A DNA stretch of 35,460 bases from Balneolaceae bacterium (lineage in GTDB: Bacteria; Bacteroidota; Rhodothermia; Balneolales; Cyclonatronaceae), in contig RECM01000133.1 in assembly GCA_007694035.1 (NCBI GenBank), positions 1-35,460 of the forward strand. The letters run 5' to 3'. Under the pieces are notes generated by a model. It was not told where the DNA came from. It did no database searches and saw only the letters and a list, made by a program, of their open reading frames with translations. Both the position numbers and the translations under genes were made by a program. Within the stretch, counting starts at the first letter, position 1; each line of letters begins with the position of its first letter. Below are positions 15,801-25,400 of the stretch, piece by piece.

Positions 15801-18800
15801 TTGAAAAGTAGTACGGTTTATAGCCTGATAATGGCAATACTGACTGCAGCGCTGTCATTTATTGCAACAGTGCCAAGCCGGGCCCAGGTTGTGGTTGTTG
15901 ATGAGTCGTTTTCTGACGGAATAGCCCCCTCCTGGGGTGGGATAACGTCTCATTTCACTACAATTGACAACGGTGATGGCCCGCTTCTGCAACTTGACGG
16001 GGATTCAGATAACGGCGGTGTGTCGTGGCTTTCCATTCCGGTATTTGCCGCATACGGGAGCTGGGAATTTCATGTGATGCTCGACTTCGCCACATCCAAC
16101 AACAACCGGAGCTATGTTCATCTGATCAGCGATGATGAAAATCCGGATGAGGGTAACGGGTATGCCATCCGTATCGGGGAGAGCGGGTCGGCCAAACACT
16201 TCCGGCTTGTGCGTATCGATAATGGCCGGGAGGCAGGTGTAATAACCCATGGAGACCGGTTGATTGAGGCAGGCAAAGGTTATAACCTGAAAATCAGTCG
16301 CGGCAATAACGGAATATGGCAGATTTTCTCATCCGAAGGGCGGGGTACGCCCCCGCAGCCCGACGGTATGCCCGGTTTCGACCAGACCCATCAGGCTACC
16401 GGGTGGTTCATATTCAAAGCCATCTATACGGCTACACGGGCAAACCGGTTTTACTGGGGCGATCTGCGCATCTCGAAAAATCCGGCCTTTGTGATTCAGA
16501 CTGAACGGGCTGGTCCCGACCGGTTGAGGATTCACTACTCCGAGTCGGACCTTTCAGGCTCCGATGATCCGGCATCATACCGGATTCTCGCCGGGAGGGA
16601 TAACAACGGGACAGTTAACAATGGATCTGCCGCCGGAACAAGTCCCGGTCCAATGCCCATTACTGAATCTGCTGAACCCGGACAAATCCGGCCTGATTCC
16701 CCGTATAACAAACCAAAAGCGGATCATGCCGGCAATGTATTCACGCCAGTGGGTGTGCAAAAAATCACACCGTCGGTGGTGGAACTGGTTTTCCCGGAAA
16801 CCCTGCCGGGCGGCCCGGCAGACCTTGAACTTAGCGGCATCAGCGATTATTACGGGCAGGAACTGGCACATACCACCATCCGGATATTGCTGCACGACGC
16901 TCCCGGCAGTGGCAGCGTGGTGATCAACGAATATCTGTACGACGACAGCGGTGGCTTGCCCCAGTATGTGGAACTGTACAACCCCGGTCCCGGATGGTAC
17001 AATCTGAAGGGCTGGGAGCTACGCGACCGGGGGACGGCAACCAGAATAATCACGGAGAACGACCGAACGCTTGAACCCGGCGGGTATCTGGTTGTAACCA
17101 CCAATGCACAGGCGCTTCAGAACCGGTTCGGACCGGGGCCCTGGCTCCGGATGGATCGTTTCCCCTCACTGAACCGGGCAAGCAGTGATCAGGTGCGCCT
17201 GTTCGGCCCCGGCGGGGTTTTGATCGATTCACTTGAATATCAGCCAGGCCTGTTCAATGCCGGCGGCCGGTCGGTCGAGCGGCGGTCACCGCTGGTCAGT
17301 TCCGTCTACCCCGAAAACTGGGCCGTATCGGAAAATGTTAATGGCGGCACCCCGGGGCTGCCCAATACGGCCAGGCCGCCGGAATCACCGCCCGCGTTGC
17401 TGGAACTCCGGACACCCGATTCCGGAACAATTGTTCTGCATTTCAGCCGTCCGATGGACGGGCAGAGCATCCGTCCGGGCCAGGTTACCCTTTCGCCCGG
17501 CATACCTGTCGATTCGGTGCAGATGATATCGGCTGTGGAATTCCATATTCATCTTGGCGGTGCCATGGTCAATGCTGCAGAATACCGGTTCGACATGCAC
17601 TACGTAACCGACGTATTCGGTATTCCCGTGAATCCATACACCCACTCGTTCTTCTATTACCATATTGAGGAGGCCGTCTACCGGGATGTGATCGTAAATG
17701 AGATACTGTACAGGCCTGTTGACGGCGTGGTGCCAAGGTTTATCGAGCTGGTGAACCGCTCAGCAAAAAATATCGATCTTTCGGGCTGGACAATCGGGCG
17801 GAGTTCGGCCACAATCCGTATTCCCGACTCACCCGATCTGATTGTACGTCCGGGAGAAACCGCCGTCTTTTCAGCCGGGCCCGGGCTTGTTGAAATCCCA
17901 CCATCAGTGATACACATAACCCTCAATCTGCCCGGATTCAGCCGCTTTGGGGATGCCATTTTCCTGAAAAACAGGAATGAGGCCCTAATCGATACCCTCC
18001 GCTATCAGCCCTCATGGGGCGGTGACGCTGACGGACGGTCGCTTGAGCGGATCGACCCCGACGCTGCATCCAACGATCCGGCAAACTGGGTGTCTCACCC
18101 AACAGGCCACAGTGCAGGTTCAATTAACAGGAATTATAAACCCGATCTGATTCCGCCTGAAGTGGTGAAAGCTGTTGTCAGGGGTCCTGAAACAGCTGAA
18201 ATTCTGTTCTCTGAATTTCTGGACACATCCTTCCCACCCGTAATCAGGGCCGGCAGCGGAACAGTACAGATTCAGGATTTCAATCCCTTTCAATCGAACA
18301 GGATTACCATTTCGCTGCCACCCGGCATAACAGATCAGGAGATTATGATCGGGATACACCAGGCGGTTGATGTTGCCGGGAACAGCGCCGACGTGCTTGA
18401 ACTGCCACTCGCACGAAAACCCGCGCCGGGCGACCTTGTGATCAATGAAATCATGTACCAGCCCATACAGAACCGCTACGGCTCCTTTCCCGACCAGTCC
18501 CAATATGTGGAGTTTTTCAACCGGTCGGAAAGAACGGTCTCACTCGCGGGCATCCATCTTCACGATGAACCCGACAAAGACGGCCAGGTCCGTACCGTGG
18601 AGCCTGCTGGCCATGAAACCGCATGGCTCCCGCCCGGAGGTTACGGGTTGATCTATGCCGACACGGCCAAAGGTTTCGCGGAAACCTCACTATCGCGCTT
18701 TTTCGGGCTGGCCCGTCTACCCGTATGGCTGCAGGCCAGAAGGTCAACCCTGAACCTGACATCTGCCGGCAAAACGGTCTACCTGGCGGTGCAGAATGGC

Positions 18801-19319
18801 CTGGTACTCGATTCGGTTGCCTATTCTCCCGGCTGGCACAATGCCAATTTACACGATACAAGAGGTATCAGCCTGGAGCGCATACATCCGGGCGGGCCAT
18901 CTGATGACGCCCGCAACTGGAGCTCGAACGTGATGCCGGCAGGTGGCACACCGGGGGCACCTAACTCCATTCTTCAGCTCCCCGGCACCGATGAAACCAA
19001 CCGAGGGTTATCGGTTTCGCCGAATCCCTTCTCGCCCGACGGCGACGGGCACGACGATAATCTGTTTATCTCCTATAACCTCGATGGTCCGGACTATCTT
19101 GTCACCATTCTGGTCTATGACCGGTACGGGCGGCTGGTACGCCGGCTTGCCGACCGGGAAAGGGCGGGCTTTGAAGGCAGTTTCATCTGGGACGGCCTGA
19201 CCGACAACGGCATTTCCGGTCGAATCGGGATCTATGTCATCCTTTTCAACGCTCACGATCCGGTTAACGGGAAAAGCATTCAGATGAAACAGACAGCGGT
19301 TCTGGCGAGGCAACTGTAA
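15801..19319 (+). CDS. Large secreted protein with three lamin-tail domains and a CHU_C/FlgD-like C-terminus
   Basis: This exported protein of 1172 residues begins with a signal peptide (about 1-28, ending SRAQ). Residues 30-225 look like a concanavalin-type jelly-roll (DESFSDG, and a WYW-like FYWGDLRISKNP end). Three lamin-tail domains follow at about 371-490 (SVVINEYLYDD), 628-740 (VIVNEILYRP) and 877-1055 (LVINEIMYQP), separated by Ig-like modules starting PPALLELRTP and PPEVVKAVVRG. The end (1070-1172) is VSPNPFSPDGDGHDD, then VYDRYGRLVRR and FIWDGLTDNG. This is a FlgD-Ig/CHU_C module resembling type-B C-terminal signals of type IX secretion. A TTG at 15801 preceded by AGGAG (15792-15796) is the likely start, since the next Met (12) lies within the signal peptide. 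It is likely a surface or matrix protein. Confidence 0.85.
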   Translation: MKSSTVYSLIMAILTAALSFIATVPSRAQVVVVDESFSDGIAPSWGGITSHFTTIDNGDGPLLQLDGDSDNGGVSWLSIPVFAAYGSWEFHVMLDFATSNNNRSYVHLISDDENPDEGNGYAIRIGESGSAKHFRLVRIDNGREAGVITHGDRLIEAGKGYNLKISRGNNGIWQIFSSEGRGTPPQPDGMPGFDQTHQATGWFIFKAIYTATRANRFYWGDLRISKNPAFVIQTERAGPDRLRIHYSESDLSGSDDPASYRILAGRDNNGTVNNGSAAGTSPGPMPITESAEPGQIRPDSPYNKPKADHAGNVFTPVGVQKITPSVVELVFPETLPGGPADLELSGISDYYGQELAHTTIRILLHDAPGSGSVVINEYLYDDSGGLPQYVELYNPGPGWYNLKGWELRDRGTATRIITENDRTLEPGGYLVVTTNAQALQNRFGPGPWLRMDRFPSLNRASSDQVRLFGPGGVLIDSLEYQPGLFNAGGRSVERRSPLVSSVYPENWAVSENVNGGTPGLPNTARPPESPPALLELRTPDSGTIVLHFSRPMDGQSIRPGQVTLSPGIPVDSVQMISAVEFHIHLGGAMVNAAEYRFDMHYVTDVFGIPVNPYTHSFFYYHIEEAVYRDVIVNEILYRPVDGVVPRFIELVNRSAKNIDLSGWTIGRSSATIRIPDSPDLIVRPGETAVFSAGPGLVEIPPSVIHITLNLPGFSRFGDAIFLKNRNEALIDTLRYQPSWGGDADGRSLERIDPDAASNDPANWVSHPTGHSAGSINRNYKPDLIPPEVVKAVVRGPETAEILFSEFLDTSFPPVIRAGSGTVQIQDFNPFQSNRITISLPPGITDQEIMIGIHQAVDVAGNSADVLELPLARKPAPGDLVINEIMYQPIQNRYGSFPDQSQYVEFFNRSERTVSLAGIHLHDEPDKDGQVRTVEPAGHETAWLPPGGYGLIYADTAKGFAETSLSRFFGLARLPVWLQARRSTLNLTSAGKTVYLAVQNGLVLDSVAYSPGWHNANLHDTRGISLERIHPGGPSDDARNWSSNVMPAGGTPGAPNSILQLPGTDETNRGLSVSPNPFSPDGDGHDDNLFISYNLDGPDYLVTILVYDRYGRLVRRLADRERAGFEGSFIWDGLTDNGISGRIGIYVILFNAHDPVNGKSIQMKQTAVLARQL

Positions 19320-19364
19320 TGGGTGGTGGGTCAGGGCAATATCACTGTACATCCTGTTGAATGC

Positions 19365-19397
<33 letters not shown>

Positions 19398-19569
19398 GAA
19401 ACACGAAACGAACGACAGGTGAGCCCGGTTACTGTGTTCCATATTGGTTTTTTTCACGATGATAATATTTCAATCCGGGAATTGTGCTTCCGATTGTATA
19501 TCCGTTCTTTTACCTTAGCTTCCATCCAGACTGATTAATCACTATTTACCCGATCATCACAGATATAAC

Positions 19570-20385
19570 ATGAGTACAAGCCCCGAGTCGTCAATCGGCA
19601 TATTTGATTCCGGAATCGGCGGATTGACCGTTGTCAAAGCGGTCCGGAAAGCACTCCCCCGGGAAAATATTATCTACTTCGGTGATACGGCACGGGTGCC
19701 TTACGGTATCAAAAGTGTGGAGACTGTGAGGCAGTACGCCCTTCAGATCACCGATTTTCTGCTGAAGAAGAACGTTAAGCTGGTACTGATTGCCTGTAAT
19801 ACGGTATCCGCTGCCGCCCATGAAGAGGTGAAAACCCGGTGCGGAAAAATCCCGGCCCTTGGTGTGATTGAGGCAGGCTCACGTGCTGCCGTTGAGGCCG
19901 GCGGTAAATCGATCGGTGTTATCGGAACACTGGCCACTATCGGCTCGGGTGCCTACGACAAATCATTGACTGCACTTGATCCCGGAATCAGGGTTTTCAG
20001 CCGGGCATGCCCGATGCTTGTACCCCTCGCCGAAGAGGGCTGGACCGACAATGAAATCGCGACGCTGACCCTGCAAACCTATCTCAGCGACCTTAAGGGT
20101 AAAAATCTCGATTCACTCATCCTTGGATGTACCCACTATCCGCTGTTCCGCGATGGCATAGCAGAAATTCTCAATGGCACCACAACCCGGATTATTGATT
20201 CGGCTGATTCGATCGCCCGGATGGCAACTGAACTGCTTGAAAGTAAGAATATGATGAACAGTGAAGGCAGCCGACAGGGAAGTTTCGAGTGCTATGTAAG
20301 CGATAAACCTCAGCGTTTCCAGCAGCTGGCTGAACGATTCATGGGGGAAAAAATAAACCGGATAGAGATCGTGAACCTGATTTGA
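19570..20385 (+). CDS. murI: Glutamate racemase
   Basis: This cytoplasmic enzyme of 271 residues makes D-glutamate for peptidoglycan. The motifs are complete: IGIFDSGIGGLTV with D13 and S14, YFGDTARVPYG (36-46), the first catalytic cysteine C76 in ACNT, and the second, C187, in LGCTHYPL. The length is normal with the stop at 20383-20385. ATG at 19570 gives the usual short N-terminus. A TACCTTAG sequence at 19511-19518 is a weak -7-like box. After the UGA stop the frame stays open for 26 more codons and would encode a Pro/Ala/Val-rich tail. The stop context is UGA-C, which is a leaky context in well-studied systems. Confidence 0.95.
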   Translation: MSTSPESSIGIFDSGIGGLTVVKAVRKALPRENIIYFGDTARVPYGIKSVETVRQYALQITDFLLKKNVKLVLIACNTVSAAAHEEVKTRCGKIPALGVIEAGSRAAVEAGGKSIGVIGTLATIGSGAYDKSLTALDPGIRVFSRACPMLVPLAEEGWTDNEIATLTLQTYLSDLKGKNLDSLILGCTHYPLFRDGIAEILNGTTTRIIDSADSIARMATELLESKNMMNSEGSRQGSFECYVSDKPQRFQQLAERFMGEKINRIEIVNLI

Positions 20386-20400
20386 CAAACCTGTTTTCCG

Positions 20401-20460
20401 GCTCCGGCACCAGCACTGGCACCTCCTCATGAACCAGCTCCAGTACCTGCTCCGGTACCT
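20401..20460. repeat. 12-bp tandem repeat, five units, in frame with murI past its stop
   Basis: The five units are GCTCCGGCACCA, GCACTGGCACCT, CCTCATGAACCA, GCTCCAGTACCT and GCTCCGGTACCT, at 20401, 20413, 20425, 20437 and 20449. The unit is a multiple of three and lies in the murI frame. If the UGA at 20383 were read through, it would encode a tail ending PAPVPAPVPA, with TAA at 20464. No ribosome site or start codon precedes it, so an independent small gene is not supported. Confidence 0.85.
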
Positions 20461-20617
20461 GCTTAAATCAACATTTTAAACTTTTCATCAGTCATAATGA
20501 TCTGATTTGACTCCTTTTTTCGTATTGCAGACATAACGGGTTCTTTACAGCCGTGGTGAGAATTTTTGAGCGGTTGCAGGAATCTTCCTATACAAGCAGC
20601 AATACGACGGAGTTTTT

Positions 20618-22405
20618 ATGGGTAAGGAAACTTGGGGCAATAATCCGGTTTCAGCAGTTGTGAGAGTTGCAATACCGGTTCTTGCAGGTACAATCTCACT
20701 TTTTCTTATTGCTGTTCTGCCAGGAGCGGGTGTTGCTCAGGGTACCTTCGGCGATACAAACGTCAGGCTCTACACCCTCAGCGGCAATGTGAGCCTTCAA
20801 GGGCACGGGTACACCACCAATCGTTCTGTAAACCGGCGGGAACCACTCGGAGCACTCACAACAGCCAATCTGTCGTATTCGGTACTGGGATTCCGCTCGG
20901 GCCTGAGTTTTCGGTACAGTACCGACGACTCCCGGCTGCGACAGTCGATGAATGAGATTGGTTTTAGTGGTTCGTGGCGATGGATCAGCGTTGCGGCGGG
21001 CGACGTTTCGCCCAACCACTCCCGATTCGGCATGAGTGGTACCCGCATCCGGGGAGGTGAAATCCGACTCTCCCCCGGTCTGTTACGTTTCGAGGCCGGT
21101 GTGGGGCAGGCAAACCGGGCCGTCGACTTTGAAACCGGTACCGGACTTCGTCAGCCTTCATTCGAACGCTGGATTTATGCCACAAAAATTGGTTATGGCA
21201 GCACCTCCGGATCCTATTTCAACCTGTCAGGTCTGTACGGGCGGGATATAGCAGGTTCGATTCGTTTTCCCGACGATCCGGACCTGATGCCTCCGGGCAT
21301 ACCGGTACCGTCGCCTGCCGAGAATCTTTCCCTTACCCCCGACTTTCAGGTCAGCCTGTTCAACCGGGCATTCCGGCTGGGTGCTGAGACCACCTTCTCG
21401 GCTTTCAGCCGCGACACCCGCAGCCCTGCCCTCGACGCTTCCGACTCAGGTGCTCCGGGCTGGATCATCGATCTGTTCCGGCCCCGCGTCAGTACACGGG
21501 TCAGCTTCGCCGGCCAGGCCCATACCGAACTCAATATCGATCCGTTTCAGCTGCGGGTCGGTTATGAACGCATACAACCCGGCTTTGAAAGCATCGGCCA
21601 GCGGCAGATGCGCGACGATCAGCAATTGTGGACCTTCCAGCCACGTCTTTACCTGTTCGGCAACCGCTTCAGTATCGACTCTTCCGTGCGCATCGGGCGC
21701 GATAACCTGCTCGGGAACCGTCTTTTTACCCAGAAGCGGCAGGATATCTCACTGAACACCCGCACCCAGATCACCGGGTCGTTCTCGCTGGGTGCCGGCT
21801 TTTCACTTTTCGACAACCGCACCGAGGCCACCTCCGACAGCCCGGATGTTCCCGAGCTTTCACAGCGCCAGCTCTCCAGGATGTTCCAGCTTCAGCCTGT
21901 GCTGATGCTGTTTTCGGGCAATATATCGCACAGCATCGCAATGGCGGGTGTTTATCAGCAGCTGGATGCCCGGCTGCCTTCCAACTACCAGGAGCGCAAT
22001 TCGGGCAGCAGCACTATCACTTCCATGCTGACTTACACACTTGGGCTGCCTTCGGGACTATCGCTGAACTCGTCGCTGAACGGCCTCTGGGGCGAAGCGG
22101 CCGGCAGCGATTTTACAGCGTATGGCATCACCCTGGGTTCGGGGTTTTCATTTTTTGACCGTTCGTTAACGCTGAATTTATCGGGGGGCTACTCCCAGAA
22201 TTCATTCACCAGGCCCACCATGGAGGGCCCGGGTATTACCACGACCAGCAGACAGGTAAACGGCAATATAATGGCCAGCTACCGGATCACTACCACAAAT
22301 TCTCTTCGCCTCAACCTCCGCTCAATGAGCAATTTCGCCGATACAGGAGGTCCCCCGGCTTTTTCAGAATTCGATGTCCGGCTACAGTACCAGCACAACT
22401 TCTGA
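20618..22405 (+). CDS. Probable outer-membrane beta-barrel protein
   Basis: This 595-residue exported protein carries a long N-terminal signal sequence (about 1-41; hydrophobic core IPVLAGTISLFLIAVLPGAG, ending VAQG). The remainder is a series of amphipathic, alternating beta-strand segments with Gly, Ser, Arg and aromatic residues, few helices and no cysteine-rich domain. The last strand is VRLQYQHNF, ending in a C-terminal Phe, as in outer-membrane barrels recognised by BamA. The ATG is preceded by GGAG (20609-20612) with good spacing. It lies 35 bp before the giant gene, so the two are probably co-transcribed. By analogy with barrel-and-adhesin pairs (such as SprF with SprB) it may export or anchor the giant, which is inference. 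No named family was recognised. Confidence 0.7.
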   Translation: MGKETWGNNPVSAVVRVAIPVLAGTISLFLIAVLPGAGVAQGTFGDTNVRLYTLSGNVSLQGHGYTTNRSVNRREPLGALTTANLSYSVLGFRSGLSFRYSTDDSRLRQSMNEIGFSGSWRWISVAAGDVSPNHSRFGMSGTRIRGGEIRLSPGLLRFEAGVGQANRAVDFETGTGLRQPSFERWIYATKIGYGSTSGSYFNLSGLYGRDIAGSIRFPDDPDLMPPGIPVPSPAENLSLTPDFQVSLFNRAFRLGAETTFSAFSRDTRSPALDASDSGAPGWIIDLFRPRVSTRVSFAGQAHTELNIDPFQLRVGYERIQPGFESIGQRQMRDDQQLWTFQPRLYLFGNRFSIDSSVRIGRDNLLGNRLFTQKRQDISLNTRTQITGSFSLGAGFSLFDNRTEATSDSPDVPELSQRQLSRMFQLQPVLMLFSGNISHSIAMAGVYQQLDARLPSNYQERNSGSSTITSMLTYTLGLPSGLSLNSSLNGLWGEAAGSDFTAYGITLGSGFSFFDRSLTLNLSGGYSQNSFTRPTMEGPGITTTSRQVNGNIMASYRITTTNSLRLNLRSMSNFADTGGPPAFSEFDVRLQYQHNF

Positions 22406-22440
22406 GGAGACTACCAATTATTCACCGATCAGGAACAGAC

Positions 22441-25400
22441 ATGGGAAATTTTACCGCTAAAATCTGCAACAGGCATGAGTCAGCTCCCCAATCCCGCAAC
22501 TACCGGTTTGGGCGTTCAACCCGTCAGGTCATACGCTGCCTCACTGCCATCTTCCTGATATTTGTTTCGGGTCTATCCGGTGTCCGTGCGCAGACCACGG
22601 TTCAGGTAAACGTACTTGGTGTGCCTCCCGTGCTCACATCCCCCTTTGTTACCGAACTGGAGAGCAATTTCCGGACCGGTTTGTACCGGGTGCAGCTCAA
22701 TGTGATCAATGTGCAGGGTCAGCCGGTCGACATGGTTTTTCGAATCCAGGTCGTGAAAGACGGCCGGGTACTTGTCGAAGAAACATCCCGACCGGTGACT
22801 TATGAACCGGGAATCCACCTGCTCTCCCCCTTCTTTGAGCAGGTGCGATTCGAGCGAAGAGAACAGGATATCTTTGCCGACCTCGACCGGCAGGTCCGCA
22901 ATCAGGTGCTGCAATCCGGCGCCCTACCCGAGGGAAATTACATGCTGAACATCGAAGCTCAGCCCACCGTGACCGGACAGACATTTTCCGGTATCCCCGG
23001 TGTTTCCAATTTTCTGGTCCGTTACCCGCAGCCACCTCAGTTGCTTACCCCTCCCGACCGAAGTACGGTTGCCGTAGGTGTACCCATGTTTACATGGACA
23101 CCGGTGCTCGCTCCCGCCGGATCGCTCATGGAGTATGAGATTTTACTGGTACAGATGTTCGATGGTCAGAATCCCGGCGATGCCATTCTCAGCAACCGGG
23201 AACACGCCCGCGAAACCATCAGCAATATGACCATTCTGCCCTATACCGGCGAATTTCTTCCCCTCGAAAAAGGGAATACGTACGCATGGCAGGTCACGGC
23301 AACCGGATCGGTTCCAACCGATTTGGGCGATGCCGAACTTCCCGTGAAAAATGAGGGCCGCAGCGAAATCTATACGTTCACGTACAGCGACGACCTGTTT
23401 GGATCCGGCGATCTGGATCAGCTGTTGTCGATCAATCTGATTCCCGGGCTTGCCGTAATGACCGATCTTGAGCAGCTCGATATCACCGATTCGGGCACAT
23501 ATTACACGCTCAACGGCCCGGCAACGGTGCGTTTCAACTTCACGGAACTTGACGAGTCCATTACGGTGCGGTCTGCAGCCCAAAACCTGACCATTCTGAA
23601 GAGCGATCTGAACAATCCGGTGATTACCGGTGGTCGGGTCGACATCAGCATCGACCGGCTGAACCGACTTCTGCTGGGTGAGTCGACCATGCTGTCACTT
23701 TCGGGCATGCGTTACGAATTCGGGCTCGGCATCACGACCTCCGCCTCGATTGAGACACAGGCTTTTGGCCTGCTTGATGCGGCCGGTCAGCTCGACCTCA
23801 CTCCCGGCGGGTTACGCGGCACGCTTACGGCAACCGGGCAGGACCTGTTCCGGTTTGAGGGCGATCATCTGAGCCTCTCGGTAGATCAGGTGAGTGTAAC
23901 CCTGCCCGAGCAGCATTTCTCGGCCAGTGCGGGCATCAGCGTGCTGGGCATGCCGAGCCCCTGCCGGGCCTGGGGACTGGATCTTGACGATACCGTGATC
24001 AGCAGCAATTTCCAGTGCTTCCAGCCTTTCGGAGAGTCTCTCGGCGGAGATCCGGCCCGCGTCGACCTTCAATTTACGCAGATGAGCGGCTCCTTTATGG
24101 CCGATACAGACGACGGATCCCTGGAATATGAGATTGAAATGTCAGGGGCTGTCCGGCTGGATTATGCCAATACCGAACCCTGTGGAATGCGGCTCGCGGG
24201 TTCGATGGGCCACGACACTGCTCCCGAGTTCGACCTGTTCGGATCGACTTGCCGCATCCCCTCGCCCGAGCTGGATCTTGGCTTCGCCCGCATTGGTGTG
24301 CGCTCCATGGATGTGGACAGGTTTGCATACGACCCTGCAAGCGGCGGGTGGGATTTTGGATTCAGCATTGATCCCTACATAAAAATCCCGGTATTCGACA
24401 ACTGGACCCATGAGCCGGGGGAATCGGTGACCATAGACCGGCAGGGCGTGCATCTGCCAGCCATGAGTGTACCCGCAACCATGCTGCCCGAGTACCGCCA
24501 TTCGGGATTGAGGGTTAAGGTTACCAGCCTGTCATCCCAGGCATTCACCTTTCCCTGGTATGGATGGGACGGTTTGGGGGCCGGCCCCTGGCCGGTATCA
24601 TTCGGCGCGAACGCCTGGTTTGTCTCCGCCACCGAAATGCCGGCATGCCTGCGCACAATGAATTTTGAGATCACCGACGGCCGCATTCAGAACGACCGGC
24701 TCAGGGCATCGGCTGTGGTCAGCAGTCCGGATCCTGACGGGATAGCCTGCCCTATCGGCCCCGGCGGACAACACACACTGAAAATCGGTGGCATTCAGGC
24801 CGATCTGATGGCTGAATTCCAGCCCGAGGGGCCCGAACTGAGCGCCACGCTCGCCATGCAGAGCCTCATAGAATCGGGATATCCGGTTTCCTGCGCCGAA
24901 CAATCCGGTCCTGGCCAGCAGGCACGGGCACAGTTCCAGGATCAGACGATGGAACTGACCGGGAGGGGTTTCTCTGCCACCTTCAGCAATATCCATACCG
25001 GCTGCGACATGCGTATCGGGCCATTTTCGGCGAGTATCGGCAGTTCAACACTTCACATCGGATCCGACCGCGGCGTCTTTTCTGCCAGCCTGAGCGCTGA
25101 TGCCTCGCTGAAACTCAGCGAAACCGAATCTGTGAGTGGATCCTTCAGCTACGACCTGGTAAGCGGTGAATTTACCGGACTCGACTTCCGGCTCGATCAG
25201 CCTTTTATCTGGGCAGTGCCGCCCGACGATCCGGTACTCAGCTTCCGAATCAATGAGGCCGTGCTGAACCTCGACGGTTTTTCGGTCGACGGCCGGCAGC
25301 GGCTGTTGCTTGGTACCGACGAGATGGGCGTGACCTTCGATGAACTGGTGATCGACCTGAATACCAGCCGAATCACGTCGGGACGCATCCTGTTCGATCA

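Noticed and set aside
20383-20385. Selenocysteine codon at the murI UGA
   Set aside because: No SECIS-like stem-loop is apparent directly downstream, and MurI is complete without it.
20507-20535. TTGACT as a sigma70-type -35 box for the barrel gene
   Set aside because: The -10 position reads GACATA, a poor match, and this group normally uses TTTG/TAnnTTTG promoters.
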